Shown: positions 23,713 through 30,962, counted from the first letter of the stretch. The stretch: DNA of 64,000 bases from Geminicoccaceae bacterium (GCA_025062095.1 JANXAZ010000011.1:33920-97919); one strand, 5' to 3'. The notes: a model not told the origin generated them from the sequence alone. Translations and numbers: made by a program.

Positions 23713-25196
23713 GGCCGGCTCTCCGCGAAATGGGGAGCGTCCGCACGCACGAGCTCGCCCGCGACGCCGAGCGCGCGCGCGAGCCAGATCGCGGCGGCGC
23801 GCCCGTCGACCACGCCCTGGGCCGCGGGGCCGAGCCGCTGGACCGTCTCGAGCCACAGGACCGTGTTCTGGACGTCGGCGCGCGCTTGGGCGCGGGCGAG
23901 GGGCGAGCGATAGTCGACCTCGACGAGCCGACCGTCGAGCGGAAGCTCGGGGATCTCGCCCCGGCGGTGCAGGATGGCGAGGCCGCGGCGCAGAAGCGGG
24001 ACCAAGAGCTCGGCCTGCAGGCGTCCGAAGGTGGCACCCAGAAGGCGCGCGGTTTCGACCGCGCGCTCGAGCACCTCGGTCGCGGTCATCGGCGGCCCGA
24101 GCCGCGGACCCAGGCGGTCGACGAGGAGCGTGTGCCGAATGCGGGCGCGCAGGTCCTCAAGCACGAGCTGGGAGACGTCGAAGCGCCCGGGCGCTTGCAA
24201 CGGCGTGAGGCCGGCCGAGCCGGGCGCCTTGGGGATGATGGCTCCCGGCTGGAGCTTGATGTTCGCCGGGTTGAGCACGCCGTCGTCGTCGGCGAGCCAG
24301 ATGCCGGTGACCGCGATCGAGGCGTTCTTGAGGATGAGCTCGACGACCTTGTTCGCGGTGCGGATGTCGGGGAGCGCGGCCATGACCGGAGAGCGACCGT
24401 AGAGCTCGCCCGCTCCCTTGCTCCAGCGGAAGGTGAGAAGCGGAGAGGTCTCGAAACGCCCCTCGGCCAGGACGAGGCCGCTAGGGGCGCCCGGCGAACC
24501 CGGCGGCAGGTAGCGCAGGAAACGCCAACCCGAGGGCTCCGCCGGCTCGAGCGCGTCGATCACCTCGACGAGCTGATCGGGTCGGGATCGGGCCTCTTCG
24601 AGCACGGCTTCGGGCAGAGGAACGCGGGACGACTGCTCGAGGAGCCCGCCCAGGCTGCGCACGACGACGCGATAGCGGCGGGAGATCTCGCCGTGCTCGC
24701 CGTCGACGAAAATTTCGGACGTCGGGATGGCGGCGAAGCGGAAGGCGGAGAGTTGTCCCGGCGGCGCCTCCTCGAACAGGAGGTGCGCGGTGCCGCAGGT
24801 GACGAGGTCCAAGAAGCACTGGTGGATCTCGACCGCGAAGTTGGAGCGGTCGAAATGCCCCTGCAGGCGCCGGGCGACGGCTTCGAGCGTCTCGGCCAGC
24901 GCGCCGCGCTCGCTTTCGGGCACGTCTTCGCCCGGATAGAGCCCGAACCATTCCGACCAGGGCGGGAAGAGTTCCGCCATCAGGCTCGCGGCCAGCTGCT
25001 CGACCGCGTCGACGGCGGTGGCGTCGAACAAGCGATCGGCGTAGCGCGTGGCGGATGCGAACTCGGCCCCCAAGCCGCCTCCCCGTTGGGGATGGGCGTA
25101 GGCGTAGCATTCGCGCCAGAGCGCCTCCCACGGGACGCGACGGGCGCGGGCGCGGCGCACCCGTTCGTCGAGCAGCGCGAGGTGTTCGGACGGCAT
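23709..25196 (-). CDS. Portal protein (podoviral head-to-tail connector)
   Basis: A 495-residue protein matching podoviral portals (PF12236-type). Traits are WEALWRECYAYAHPQ near the start, FDATAVDAVEQLAASLMAELFPPWSEWFGL (about residues 57-86), FRFAAIPTSEIFVDG, LTFRWSKGAGELYGRSPVMAALPDIRTANKVVELILKNAS (the conserved clip/stem region) and LLVDRLGPRLGPPMTATEVLER. The dodecamer forms the DNA entry ring. It is the first large gene of the minus run and has its own promoter-like sequence upstream, at about 25227-25255. The final G-x-x-x-x-x-A-x-x-F-A-E-S tail ends at 23709. Confidence 0.9.
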   Translation of the reverse strand: MPSEHLALLDERVRRARARRVPWEALWRECYAYAHPQRGGGLGAEFASATRYADRLFDATAVDAVEQLAASLMAELFPPWSEWFGLYPGEDVPESERGALAETLEAVARRLQGHFDRSNFAVEIHQCFLDLVTCGTAHLLFEEAPPGQLSAFRFAAIPTSEIFVDGEHGEISRRYRVVVRSLGGLLEQSSRVPLPEAVLEEARSRPDQLVEVIDALEPAEPSGWRFLRYLPPGSPGAPSGLVLAEGRFETSPLLTFRWSKGAGELYGRSPVMAALPDIRTANKVVELILKNASIAVTGIWLADDDGVLNPANIKLQPGAIIPKAPGSAGLTPLQAPGRFDVSQLVLEDLRARIRHTLLVDRLGPRLGPPMTATEVLERAVETARLLGATFGRLQAELLVPLLRRGLAILHRRGEIPELPLDGRLVEVDYRSPLARAQARADVQNTVLWLETVQRLGPAAQGVVDGRAAAIWLARALGVAGELVRADAPHFAESRP

Positions 25197-25226
25197 GATC
25201 GATCCTCGGAAAGGGCGCTGATGAGG

Positions 25227-25255
25227 TTGATAATCCTATATAGGACCTTTGTCAA
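25227..25255 (-). promoter_or_regulatory. Promoter-like site with palindromic operator ahead of the portal operon
   Basis: On the minus strand TTGACA (25255-25250), a 17-base spacer, and TATCAA (25232-25227). The spacer holds the perfect 12-bp palindrome TCCTATATAGGA (25234-25245), the most AT-rich stretch nearby. It lies 31 bases ahead of the portal ATG and overlaps the last codons of the 148-residue gene. A bound protein here would block RNA polymerase, so it is a good operator candidate. Confidence 0.65.
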
Positions 25256-25682
25256 TCACCGCGACCGTCGGCCGCGCGGCCGCGGCGAAGCCGTGCCGCA
25301 GGAGGGCCCGGTAGAGCTGATAAGGCGTCCACACCCCGGGCGCCCGCAGACCCACGAGGCGCTTGACCAGACTCACGCAAGTCAAAGGGGCGCACAGTGA
25401 CACGCCGTCGGGATTCGACTTGCAGTCACCGGCGAGAGCGATCGCCCCCAGAGACCGGTAATGGGCGAGGAGTTCCCCCTCTTCGTAAGGAGCGATCGCC
25501 TCGAGACGGATTTCGGACTTGAGGGGATCGCAGACGATCCAGCCGCAAGGTCGCGCGAGCAGGCAGAAACAGTGCCGGAAGCCCGGCCGCAGGCAGGCGA
25601 GGAGGGGCGAGCCGGCGCGGTCCTCGAACACCACGACGGCTCTCGGCCCCGGCGGCGGGGAACGGAAGGGCGGTTCGGGCAT
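25236..25682 (-). CDS. Unknown phage-module protein with a possible permuted papain-like fold
   Basis: A 148-residue product with PGFRHCFCLLARPCGWIVCDPLKSEI (His near residue 37) in its first third and, after residue 100, CAPLTCVSLVKRLVGLRAPGVWTPYQLYRALLRHGFA. A His followed by a Cys-x-x-x-V-K-R-x-x-G helix and a T-P-x-x-L-Y end recalls small podoviral proteins and circularly permuted NlpC/P60-type hydrolases, where His precedes Cys. I do not claim activity. It lies upstream of the portal operon on the same strand, divergent from the regulator, and its 3' end overlaps the portal promoter. Confidence 0.6.
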   Translation of the reverse strand: MPEPPFRSPPPGPRAVVVFEDRAGSPLLACLRPGFRHCFCLLARPCGWIVCDPLKSEIRLEAIAPYEEGELLAHYRSLGAIALAGDCKSNPDGVSLCAPLTCVSLVKRLVGLRAPGVWTPYQLYRALLRHGFAAAARPTVAVIDKGPI

Positions 25683-25720
25683 GGGCGCGGAGCGAGCGGC
25701 CTATCTGACTTTTTGCCTAC

Positions 25721-25741
25721 TGACAGGATTGACGTCTGTCA
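25721..25741. promoter_or_regulatory. Inverted repeat in the divergent regulator region (candidate operator)
   Basis: TGACAG (25721-25726) and CTGTCA (25736-25741) form an inverted repeat with a 9-base centre containing GACGT. On the minus strand it overlaps TTGACA (25743-25738) with TAGGCA 17 bases downstream, a weak promoter pattern for the 148-residue gene. It lies 54 bases before the regulator ATG, a usual place for autoregulation. Confidence 0.5.
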
Positions 25742-25795
25742 AGAGAATAGGCAGGCAAGCGGGTCCGGTCCGCGCAGGGGCGGAGAGGCATCCTA

Positions 25796-26434
25796 ATGCT
25801 GACACACAAGCAGGTCTGGGACGGTATCGACCGACTGGCGGCGCGCCACAAGCTCTCGGCCTCGGGCCTGGCGAAGAAGGCCGGGCTCGACCCCACCACC
25901 TTCAACAAGAGCAAGCGCATCACCAAACAAGGCAAGCCGCGCTGGCCGAGCACGGAGAGCATCTCCAAGGTGCTCGAGGCGACCGGCACCTCGATGCAGG
26001 AGTTCGTCGAGCTCATGATGGGCGCGACGCCGGGGAGCCCGGTCGGCCGCGGCTTCCGGCTGCGCTGCACGAGCCTGAGCGAGGTCGAAAAGGGAACCTG
26101 TCTCGACGCCGCCGGCTTTCCGCAGCCCGGGGCCTGGGAGGAGATCGAATATCCGGCGATCGAGGACGAGCACGCCTATGCGCTCGAGCTCGACCGCGAC
26201 GTGGCGCCTCCCTTCTACCGAACGGGCGACATCCTCGTGGTCTCGCCGGGCAGCAGCATCCGCCGCGGCGATCGGGCGCTCGCGCGCCTGCGCGACGGCC
26301 GCGTGACGTTCGGTCTGGTGCAGCGGCGCACCGCCCAGCGCGTGGTGCTCACCGAACTCGTCTCGGGCGCGGAAGTGGTGATCGAGGCCGACCGCCTCGC
26401 CTGGCTCGCCCGGATCCTCTGGGTGAGCCAGTAG
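25796..26434 (+). CDS. CI-like phage regulator: HTH plus S24-like domain without the catalytic dyad
   Basis: A 212-residue protein. Residues about 8-70 form an XRE-type helix-turn-helix (LAARHKLSASGLAKKAGLDPTTFNKSKR, then PSTESISKVLEATGTSMQEF). The C-terminal half (about 125-212) follows the S24/LexA-like fold: YALELDRDVAPPFYRTGDILVVSPG and RGDRALARLRDGRVTFGLVQRR. In active S24 proteases the first stretch reads G-D-S-M and the second has K in V-x-V-K-R; here these places are R-D-V-A and T-F-G, so Ser and Lys are missing. It should bind DNA but not cleave itself. It is divergent from the 148-residue gene and is the likely controller of the element. Confidence 0.82.
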   Translation: MLTHKQVWDGIDRLAARHKLSASGLAKKAGLDPTTFNKSKRITKQGKPRWPSTESISKVLEATGTSMQEFVELMMGATPGSPVGRGFRLRCTSLSEVEKGTCLDAAGFPQPGAWEEIEYPAIEDEHAYALELDRDVAPPFYRTGDILVVSPGSSIRRGDRALARLRDGRVTFGLVQRRTAQRVVLTELVSGAEVVIEADRLAWLARILWVSQ

Positions 26435-26494
26435 GTCCGCGCCGCCGGGCCCACGGGACGGCCGGCCCCATGCCACGACATTTGTCCTGTTTGG

Positions 26495-26524
26495 TTGACA
26501 TGATGAGCTTGTGATCCTAGGATC
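26495..26524 (+). promoter_or_regulatory. Promoter-like site with palindrome ahead of the tail-spike operon
   Basis: TTGACA (26495-26500), 17 bases, TAGGAT (26518-26523). The -10 region is covered by the perfect 12-bp palindrome GATCCTAGGATC (26513-26524). It shares ATCCTA/TAGGAT ends with the palindrome in the portal promoter. It lies about 30 bases ahead of the 108-residue gene's ATG, and upstream at 26478-26487 there is GACATTTGTC, a near-palindrome. Confidence 0.65.
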
Positions 26525-26553
26525 GGCTCGTGGCCCTCGATCGGAGAGACGCC

Positions 26554-26880
26554 ATGAGCCTGCTCCTCCCCCTCGACGACAACGGCAACCCCATCGCCGT
26601 CCTCGGCTTCGACTACCGCGGCACGCAGAAGCTCGCGGTCGGACCGCACTCGGTGCGCAACCCCGTGCCGATCCCGAGCGACATCGAGATCGTCACCCTC
26701 TACGCCACCGGTCCCTGCCGCTTCGAGCTCGGCGACGCCACGGTCACCGCCGACCCCGAGACCAGCCCCTTCCTCGCCCCCAATCAGTACGTGGACGTGC
26801 CCTTGCGCCCCGGCGAGCGCTACGTCGCCTTCGTCGCCGAGGCCGAGCCGTGTTCGGCTTACATCATCGGGCGGATCTGA
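26554..26880 (+). CDS. Hypothetical protein opening the tail-spike operon
   Basis: A 108-residue product beginning MSLLLPLDDNGNPIAVLGF and predicted to be mostly beta strand, ending in VAFVAEAEPCSAYIIGRI. No family is recognised. ATG 26554 with GGAGAG just before it is preferred over GTG 26530, which would sit at the expected transcription start. A small beta-rich protein directly ahead of a tail spike could be a tail or capsid accessory protein, but this is only positional. The next small gene begins 2 bases after the stop. Confidence 0.6.
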   Translation: MSLLLPLDDNGNPIAVLGFDYRGTQKLAVGPHSVRNPVPIPSDIEIVTLYATGPCRFELGDATVTADPETSPFLAPNQYVDVPLRPGERYVAFVAEAEPCSAYIIGRI

Positions 26881-26882
26881 CG

Positions 26883-27044
26883 ATGCCCTTGGGCCTCGCA
26901 TCGACGGCGGCGGGGCTTTCCCTGACGGCCCGCGCTCGGCGGATGCGACGCGCACCGCCCCTTCCGCCGGTTCTCGCCACCGAACTCGGCGAGCCCCTCG
27001 TCACCGAGCTCGGCGAACGCCTCGCCGCGGAGCCCCCGCCATGA
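26883..27044 (+). CDS. Short Pro/Arg-rich protein coupled to the tail spike
   Basis: A 53-residue frame from ATG 26883, 2 bases after the previous stop, ending with an ATGA overlap onto the tail-spike start at 27041. It begins MPLGLASTAAGLSLTARARRMRRAPPLPP and ends with two copies of a TELGE-like pentad. The tight fit on both sides is the main support; there is no family match, and it may act mainly to couple translation. Confidence 0.45.
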   Translation: MPLGLASTAAGLSLTARARRMRRAPPLPPVLATELGEPLVTELGERLAAEPPP

Positions 27045-29404
27045 TCACCAAACAGATCCACGAACTCCCCGAGGCTGCGGAACTCGAGCCCGAAGACCAG
27101 CTCGTCCTTTCCACCGCGGCCTCCCGGCTGACCCGCCGCGCGCGGATCGAGGCGCTCCCCTGGCGGCTGCCCGGAACCAATGCCCGCAGGCTCTTGCGCG
27201 ACAAGCTCGCGGAAAGCGTCTCGGTGCGCGACTTCGGCGCGGTCGGCGACGGGATCGCCGACGACGCCCCGGCCTTCCAGACCGCGCTCGACGCCGCGCT
27301 CGCGGTTCACGTACCTCCCGGTCGCTACCGGCTGGGAAGCGTCGTCCACGTCCGCCCGCGCCGCCGGATCCACGGCGCCGGCCGCGACGCCGTCGTCGTC
27401 CTCGCCCAGGCCGAGCGCGCTTTCGTCTTCCACCGCAACGAAGGCGCCTACACCGTCGATCCCGGAGCGACCAACGATTGGAACCGCTCGGCGATCGAGG
27501 ACCTCACCATCCGCATGAGCACGAGCGGGATCCTCGCCCGCGGTCACGAGTTCGTGGCCGAGCGTCTGAAGTTCACGGGCGGCGCGGTCGGCGGTTGGTG
27601 CATCGAGCTCGAAGATTCCAACGAGTGCTGCCTGCGCGAGATCTCCGCCGGTCCGGGTGGCGGCGAGCACGATCTCTCGGCCAACGGGATCCGGCTCTAC
27701 GCCACGCAGGCGGGAGCCGGGGTGAACTACGGCGACAGCCTGATCGAAGAGATCGCGATCAAGCTCAAATCGCCCGGAGCGATCGGAATCCTCGTCGAGC
27801 ACACGGGCTCCCCGGTCGCCGGCAGATATTTCGTGATGAACAATATTCTTTTCAACCGCGTGCAAGTGAACAGCGCCGGCATCCCGCCGGGCACGACCGG
27901 CGTCTGGCTCAAGCGCGTCATGCGCTCGGTGTTTCTCAACTGCGACGTGGAGCTCGTCGATACCGCCTTCCGCGTCGAGGGCGCCGTCGGCGGCGGCAAC
28001 GCCGGCAGCGTCCGCCATTTGAGCTTCATCAATTGTTACGTGCTCAATTGCAACACGCCCTGGGTGGACAGCAACGCCACCCTGCCCGGCTCGGTGATGC
28101 GCTGTTTCTTCGCCAACTGCAACGGCTTCGGGCAGATCAACCCGGTCGGCGTCGCGAGCGGGGACTCCCGCGCCCGCGCCGGCGAGGGCGATCTCTTCTT
28201 GCCTTCCGCGCTCTGGTTCCCCGAGCCCAACACCGGCCAGGCGGCGGTCCAGCTGCGCGCCGCCGACGTCGGCCAGCTCCTCGTCACCGGCGACTTCCAC
28301 GACGGGGCGAGCGCGATCCGCGACGGCAACGTCAAGAACGCGAGCCCGCGACAGGGGCTCGGCATCGACGTCACCTCCTTCAACGTCACCCGCCTCTACC
28401 GCCCGCGCGGCCACAGCGAAGGCCAAGAGAGCCGCATCGCCATCGGCAACGGCGAAGGCCACCCGCTGGGCCAGCTCCATCGCGTCGAGATCGCCGATCC
28501 GCTCTATCTCGTTCCGCGCACGAGCGAGCCGCCGCAGCCGCGTAACGGCTCGGTCGTCTATTGCGAGAACCCCGCCGCGCTGCCGAGCGGAACGCCCTGG
28601 GCCGGCCCCGGCTGGTACGCGCGCCTCGCCAACGGCTGGAACCCCGGCGTGACGCTCCTCGGGCGGCTGCCGGAGCGCGAGCGCAACACGAATTTCACGG
28701 TCACACCGGCCGATTTCGGTCGCGTGCACCGGGTCAACAACGCCGGCCCCGTGGTGGTCACGATCGCCTCCACCTACGCTTGGGGCGGCAACACGCTGCC
28801 GCTGTTGCAAGCCGGCGATCCCGCCGCGACCTTCTGGTTGATCCGCCAGGGCACGGGCACCGTCACCGTGCAAGCGGGCGACGCCAACGTCGAGATCCGC
28901 AATCCCGTCGGCGGCTCGACGCTTTCGATCCGCCGTCAGAACCAGCTCGTCCAGATCCTGCTGCGCCACAATCCGACGAGCGGCAAGATCGAGGTCTACG
29001 GGACGACCTTCCCCGACGCCGAGCTCCTCTACGAGGAAACGCTCGGCTGGACGAATGCGAACCAGGGCACCAACACCCCGACCACGCCCTACGTCGTGCC
29101 GGCCAGCCGCGCCGGGCAACTGCTGCGCATCAGCTCCTCCGACCCCGTGAGCTACGTCGCCTTCGAGGCGGCGAGCGTGCCCGCCGGCCTCGCCGCCGCC
29201 ACCTTCCGTCTGACCACCGTCAACAATCCGATCCGGATCATGGCGCGCGCCGACGGCAACCCGCTGCTCGTCCTCCGGCGCAGCAACGCCACGAGCCCGG
29301 GCGGGCATCCCTGCTTCGAGGTGAGCGAGGTCGGACGGGTCGTGCAGGTTCACGTGGTCACGAGCGACCCCCACCAGCCGAACTCCATCTTCGTCGAAGG
29401 ATGA
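27041..29404 (+). CDS. Tail spike / receptor-binding protein with pectate-lyase-type beta-helix
   Basis: A 787-residue protein. An N-terminal about 60 residues (MITKQIHELPEAAELEPEDQLVLSTA) look like a virion-attachment part seen in alphaproteobacterial phage tail proteins. Then SVRDFGAVGDGIADDAPAFQTALDAAL (about residues 62-88) is the signature of the pectate-lyase_3/beta-helix superfamily, followed by repeated short strands typical of a parallel beta-helix to about residue 450, and a beta-rich C-terminal part with NFTVTPADFGRVHRVNNAGPVVVTI. It probably binds or degrades a surface polysaccharide. It starts by ATGA overlap and ends with ATGA overlap onto the next frame. Confidence 0.82.
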   Translation: MITKQIHELPEAAELEPEDQLVLSTAASRLTRRARIEALPWRLPGTNARRLLRDKLAESVSVRDFGAVGDGIADDAPAFQTALDAALAVHVPPGRYRLGSVVHVRPRRRIHGAGRDAVVVLAQAERAFVFHRNEGAYTVDPGATNDWNRSAIEDLTIRMSTSGILARGHEFVAERLKFTGGAVGGWCIELEDSNECCLREISAGPGGGEHDLSANGIRLYATQAGAGVNYGDSLIEEIAIKLKSPGAIGILVEHTGSPVAGRYFVMNNILFNRVQVNSAGIPPGTTGVWLKRVMRSVFLNCDVELVDTAFRVEGAVGGGNAGSVRHLSFINCYVLNCNTPWVDSNATLPGSVMRCFFANCNGFGQINPVGVASGDSRARAGEGDLFLPSALWFPEPNTGQAAVQLRAADVGQLLVTGDFHDGASAIRDGNVKNASPRQGLGIDVTSFNVTRLYRPRGHSEGQESRIAIGNGEGHPLGQLHRVEIADPLYLVPRTSEPPQPRNGSVVYCENPAALPSGTPWAGPGWYARLANGWNPGVTLLGRLPERERNTNFTVTPADFGRVHRVNNAGPVVVTIASTYAWGGNTLPLLQAGDPAATFWLIRQGTGTVTVQAGDANVEIRNPVGGSTLSIRRQNQLVQILLRHNPTSGKIEVYGTTFPDAELLYEETLGWTNANQGTNTPTTPYVVPASRAGQLLRISSSDPVSYVAFEAASVPAGLAAATFRLTTVNNPIRIMARADGNPLLVLRRSNATSPGGHPCFEVSEVGRVVQVHVVTSDPHQPNSIFVEG

Positions 29405-29598
29405 CACCGATGGATCGGAACTCCTTGCAGACCATCTGGCTCGTCTTGCGCGACGGGATGCTCTTGGCGGTCTTGCGCGCCGCTCTTTCCCTCGTCCGGC
29501 TTTCGGTCGAGCTCCTCGCGCTCGACCGCGCCGGGCGCGAGGTCGTGCTCGCGCGGCTGCGGGCGATGCTCTTGCCCGATACGGCCGCGCGTCCCTAG
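29401..29598 (+). CDS. Small hydrophobic-amphipathic protein after the tail spike
   Basis: A 65-residue frame whose ATG 29401 overlaps the tail-spike stop; a second in-frame ATG lies at 29410. It has a long aliphatic stretch TIWLVLRDGMLLAVLRAALSLVRLSVELLAL interrupted by charged residues, so an amphipathic helix is more likely than a transmembrane holin. No family recognised. It ends the plus-strand part of the element; a strong hairpin and metY follow. Confidence 0.5.
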   Translation: MTPMDRNSLQTIWLVLRDGMLLAVLRAALSLVRLSVELLALDRAGREVVLARLRAMLLPDTAARP

Positions 29599-29631
29599 CC
29601 CGCGGCTGGTGCCGGACGCTTTCGCCGGCTA

Positions 29632-29659
29632 GGCTCGCTCCGCGCCCGCGGAGCGAGCC
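29632..29659 (+). promoter_or_regulatory. Perfect 12-bp hairpin enclosing the metY ribosome site
   Basis: GGCTCGCTCCGC (29632-29643), loop GCCC, GCGGAGCGAGCC (29648-29659), ending 1 base before metY ATG 29661. The only ribosome-site candidate, GGAG at 29650-29653, is inside the 3' arm. No U tract follows, so it is poorer as a terminator than as a translation barrier, though it may insulate metY from the upstream operon. Confidence 0.6.
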
Positions 29660-29660
29660 C

Positions 29661-30962
29661 ATGCCCGAGCCCCGATTGCCGAAGTTCGACACGCTCGCGC
29701 TGCACGCCGGCCAGGTCCCCGACCCCGTGACCGGTGCGCGCGCGGTCCCGATCTACCAGACCACCTCCTACGTCTTCCGCGACACCGACCACGCCGCCGG
29801 GCTGTTCAACCTCGAGCGCGCGGGTCACATCTACACGCGCATCTCCAACCCCACGGTCGCGGTGCTCGAGGAGCGGGTCGCGGCGCTCGAAGGGGGTGTC
29901 GCCGGCGTCGCCACCGCGAGCGGCCAGGCGGCACTGCACCTCACTATCGCCACGCTGACCGGAGCCGGCGGGCACATCGTCGCGGCGCGCAACCTCTACG
30001 GGGGCAGCGTCAACCTCTTGCGTCTGACCCTGCCCCGCTTCGGGATCGAGACCAGCTTCGTCGATCCGCGCGATCTCGACGCCTTCGCCGCCGCCATCCG
30101 CCCGAACACGCGTCTTCTGTTCGGCGAGACGATCGGCAATCCGGGGCTCGAAGTGTTGGACGTGCCGCGCCTGGCCGAGCTCGCCCACGCGCACGGGCTA
30201 CCCCTCGTCGTCGACAACACCTTCGCCACGCCTTGGCTGTTCCGCCCGATCGAGCACGGGGCGGACATCGTGATCCACTCGCTCACCAAATGGCTGGGTG
30301 GTCACGGCGTGGCGATCGGAGGCATCGTCGTCGACGGCGGGCGCTTCGACTGGACGGCGAACGACAAGTTCCCGACCCTGAGCCGGCCCTACGAGGGCTA
30401 TCACGGCGTCGTCTATGCCGAGACCTTCGGCCCCGCGGCCTTCGCCGCCCGCGCGCGCACCGAGGGACTGCGCGATTTCGGCGCCTGTTTGAGCCCGCAG
30501 AACGCCTTCTTGATCCTGCAGGGGATCGAGACCCTGCCGGTGCGCATGGCCCGCCACATCGAGAACACCGCCAAGGTGCTCGATTTCCTCGTTCGGCATC
30601 CGGCCGTGAGCTGGGTCGTCCATCCGAGCCTGCCCGACCATCCCGACCACGAGCTCGCCAAGCGATTGATGCCCCGCGGGGCGGGCTCGATCGTGAGCTT
30701 CGGCGTCAAGGGCGGACGCGAAGCCGGAGCGCGCTTCATCGAAGCCTGCCGGCTGGCCTCGCATCTCGCCAACGTGGGCGACGCCAAGACCCTCGTCATC
30801 CATCCCGCCTCGACCACGCATCTGCAGCTCGGGCCCGAGCAGCTCGCCGCCGTGGGCCTGCGCGACGACACCATCCGCCTGTCGGTGGGGCTCGAAGACC
30901 CGGAGGACATCATCCTCGATCTCGACCGCGCTCTCCGCGCCGCGCAGAAGGGTGCTCGGTGA
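29661..30962 (+). CDS. metY: O-acetylhomoserine aminocarboxypropyltransferase (sulfhydrylase)
   Basis: A 433-residue PLP enzyme of the Cys/Met metabolism family. Motifs are DTLALHAGQVPDPVTGARAVPIYQTTSYVF at the start, YTRISNPTVAVLEERVAALEGG, ATASGQAALHLTI, the PLP-phosphate region, VVDNTFATPWLFRPIEHGADIVIHSLTKWLGGHG with the Schiff-base lysine K210, and the C-terminal RLSVGLEDPEDIILDLDRAL. Length and the G-G-R-F-D-W insert favour MetY over MetZ/MetB. It makes homocysteine from O-acetylhomoserine and sulfide. Its stop and the next ATG overlap by TGATG. Confidence 0.9.
   Translation: MPEPRLPKFDTLALHAGQVPDPVTGARAVPIYQTTSYVFRDTDHAAGLFNLERAGHIYTRISNPTVAVLEERVAALEGGVAGVATASGQAALHLTIATLTGAGGHIVAARNLYGGSVNLLRLTLPRFGIETSFVDPRDLDAFAAAIRPNTRLLFGETIGNPGLEVLDVPRLAELAHAHGLPLVVDNTFATPWLFRPIEHGADIVIHSLTKWLGGHGVAIGGIVVDGGRFDWTANDKFPTLSRPYEGYHGVVYAETFGPAAFAARARTEGLRDFGACLSPQNAFLILQGIETLPVRMARHIENTAKVLDFLVRHPAVSWVVHPSLPDHPDHELAKRLMPRGAGSIVSFGVKGGREAGARFIEACRLASHLANVGDAKTLVIHPASTTHLQLGPEQLAAVGLRDDTIRLSVGLEDPEDIILDLDRALRAAQKGAR

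Noticed and set aside
16504..25196. An RcGTA-type (HK97-siphoviral) gene transfer agent cluster
   Set aside because: The portal, scaffold, adaptor and nozzle are podoviral; no HK97 protease, tape measure or GTA host-specificity proteins are present.
25715..25752. GCCTA/TAGGC as an outer arm of the TGACAG/CTGTCA repeat
   Set aside because: The centres of the two repeats differ by 2-3 bases, so they do not form one dyad.
25796..29598. A diversity-generating retroelement as in Bordetella phage BPP-1
   Set aside because: The Bbp-like gene order prompted a search, but there is no reverse transcriptase and I see no template/variable repeat pair near the tail spike.
29401..29598. A holin for the podoviral element
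   Set aside because: The hydrophobic stretch is interrupted by several charged residues and would not form a clean membrane helix.
26864..29692. A 942-residue open frame on the minus strand across the tail spike
   Set aside because: Composition is shadow-like and the opposite strand has a clear beta-helix tail spike with overlapping neighbours.
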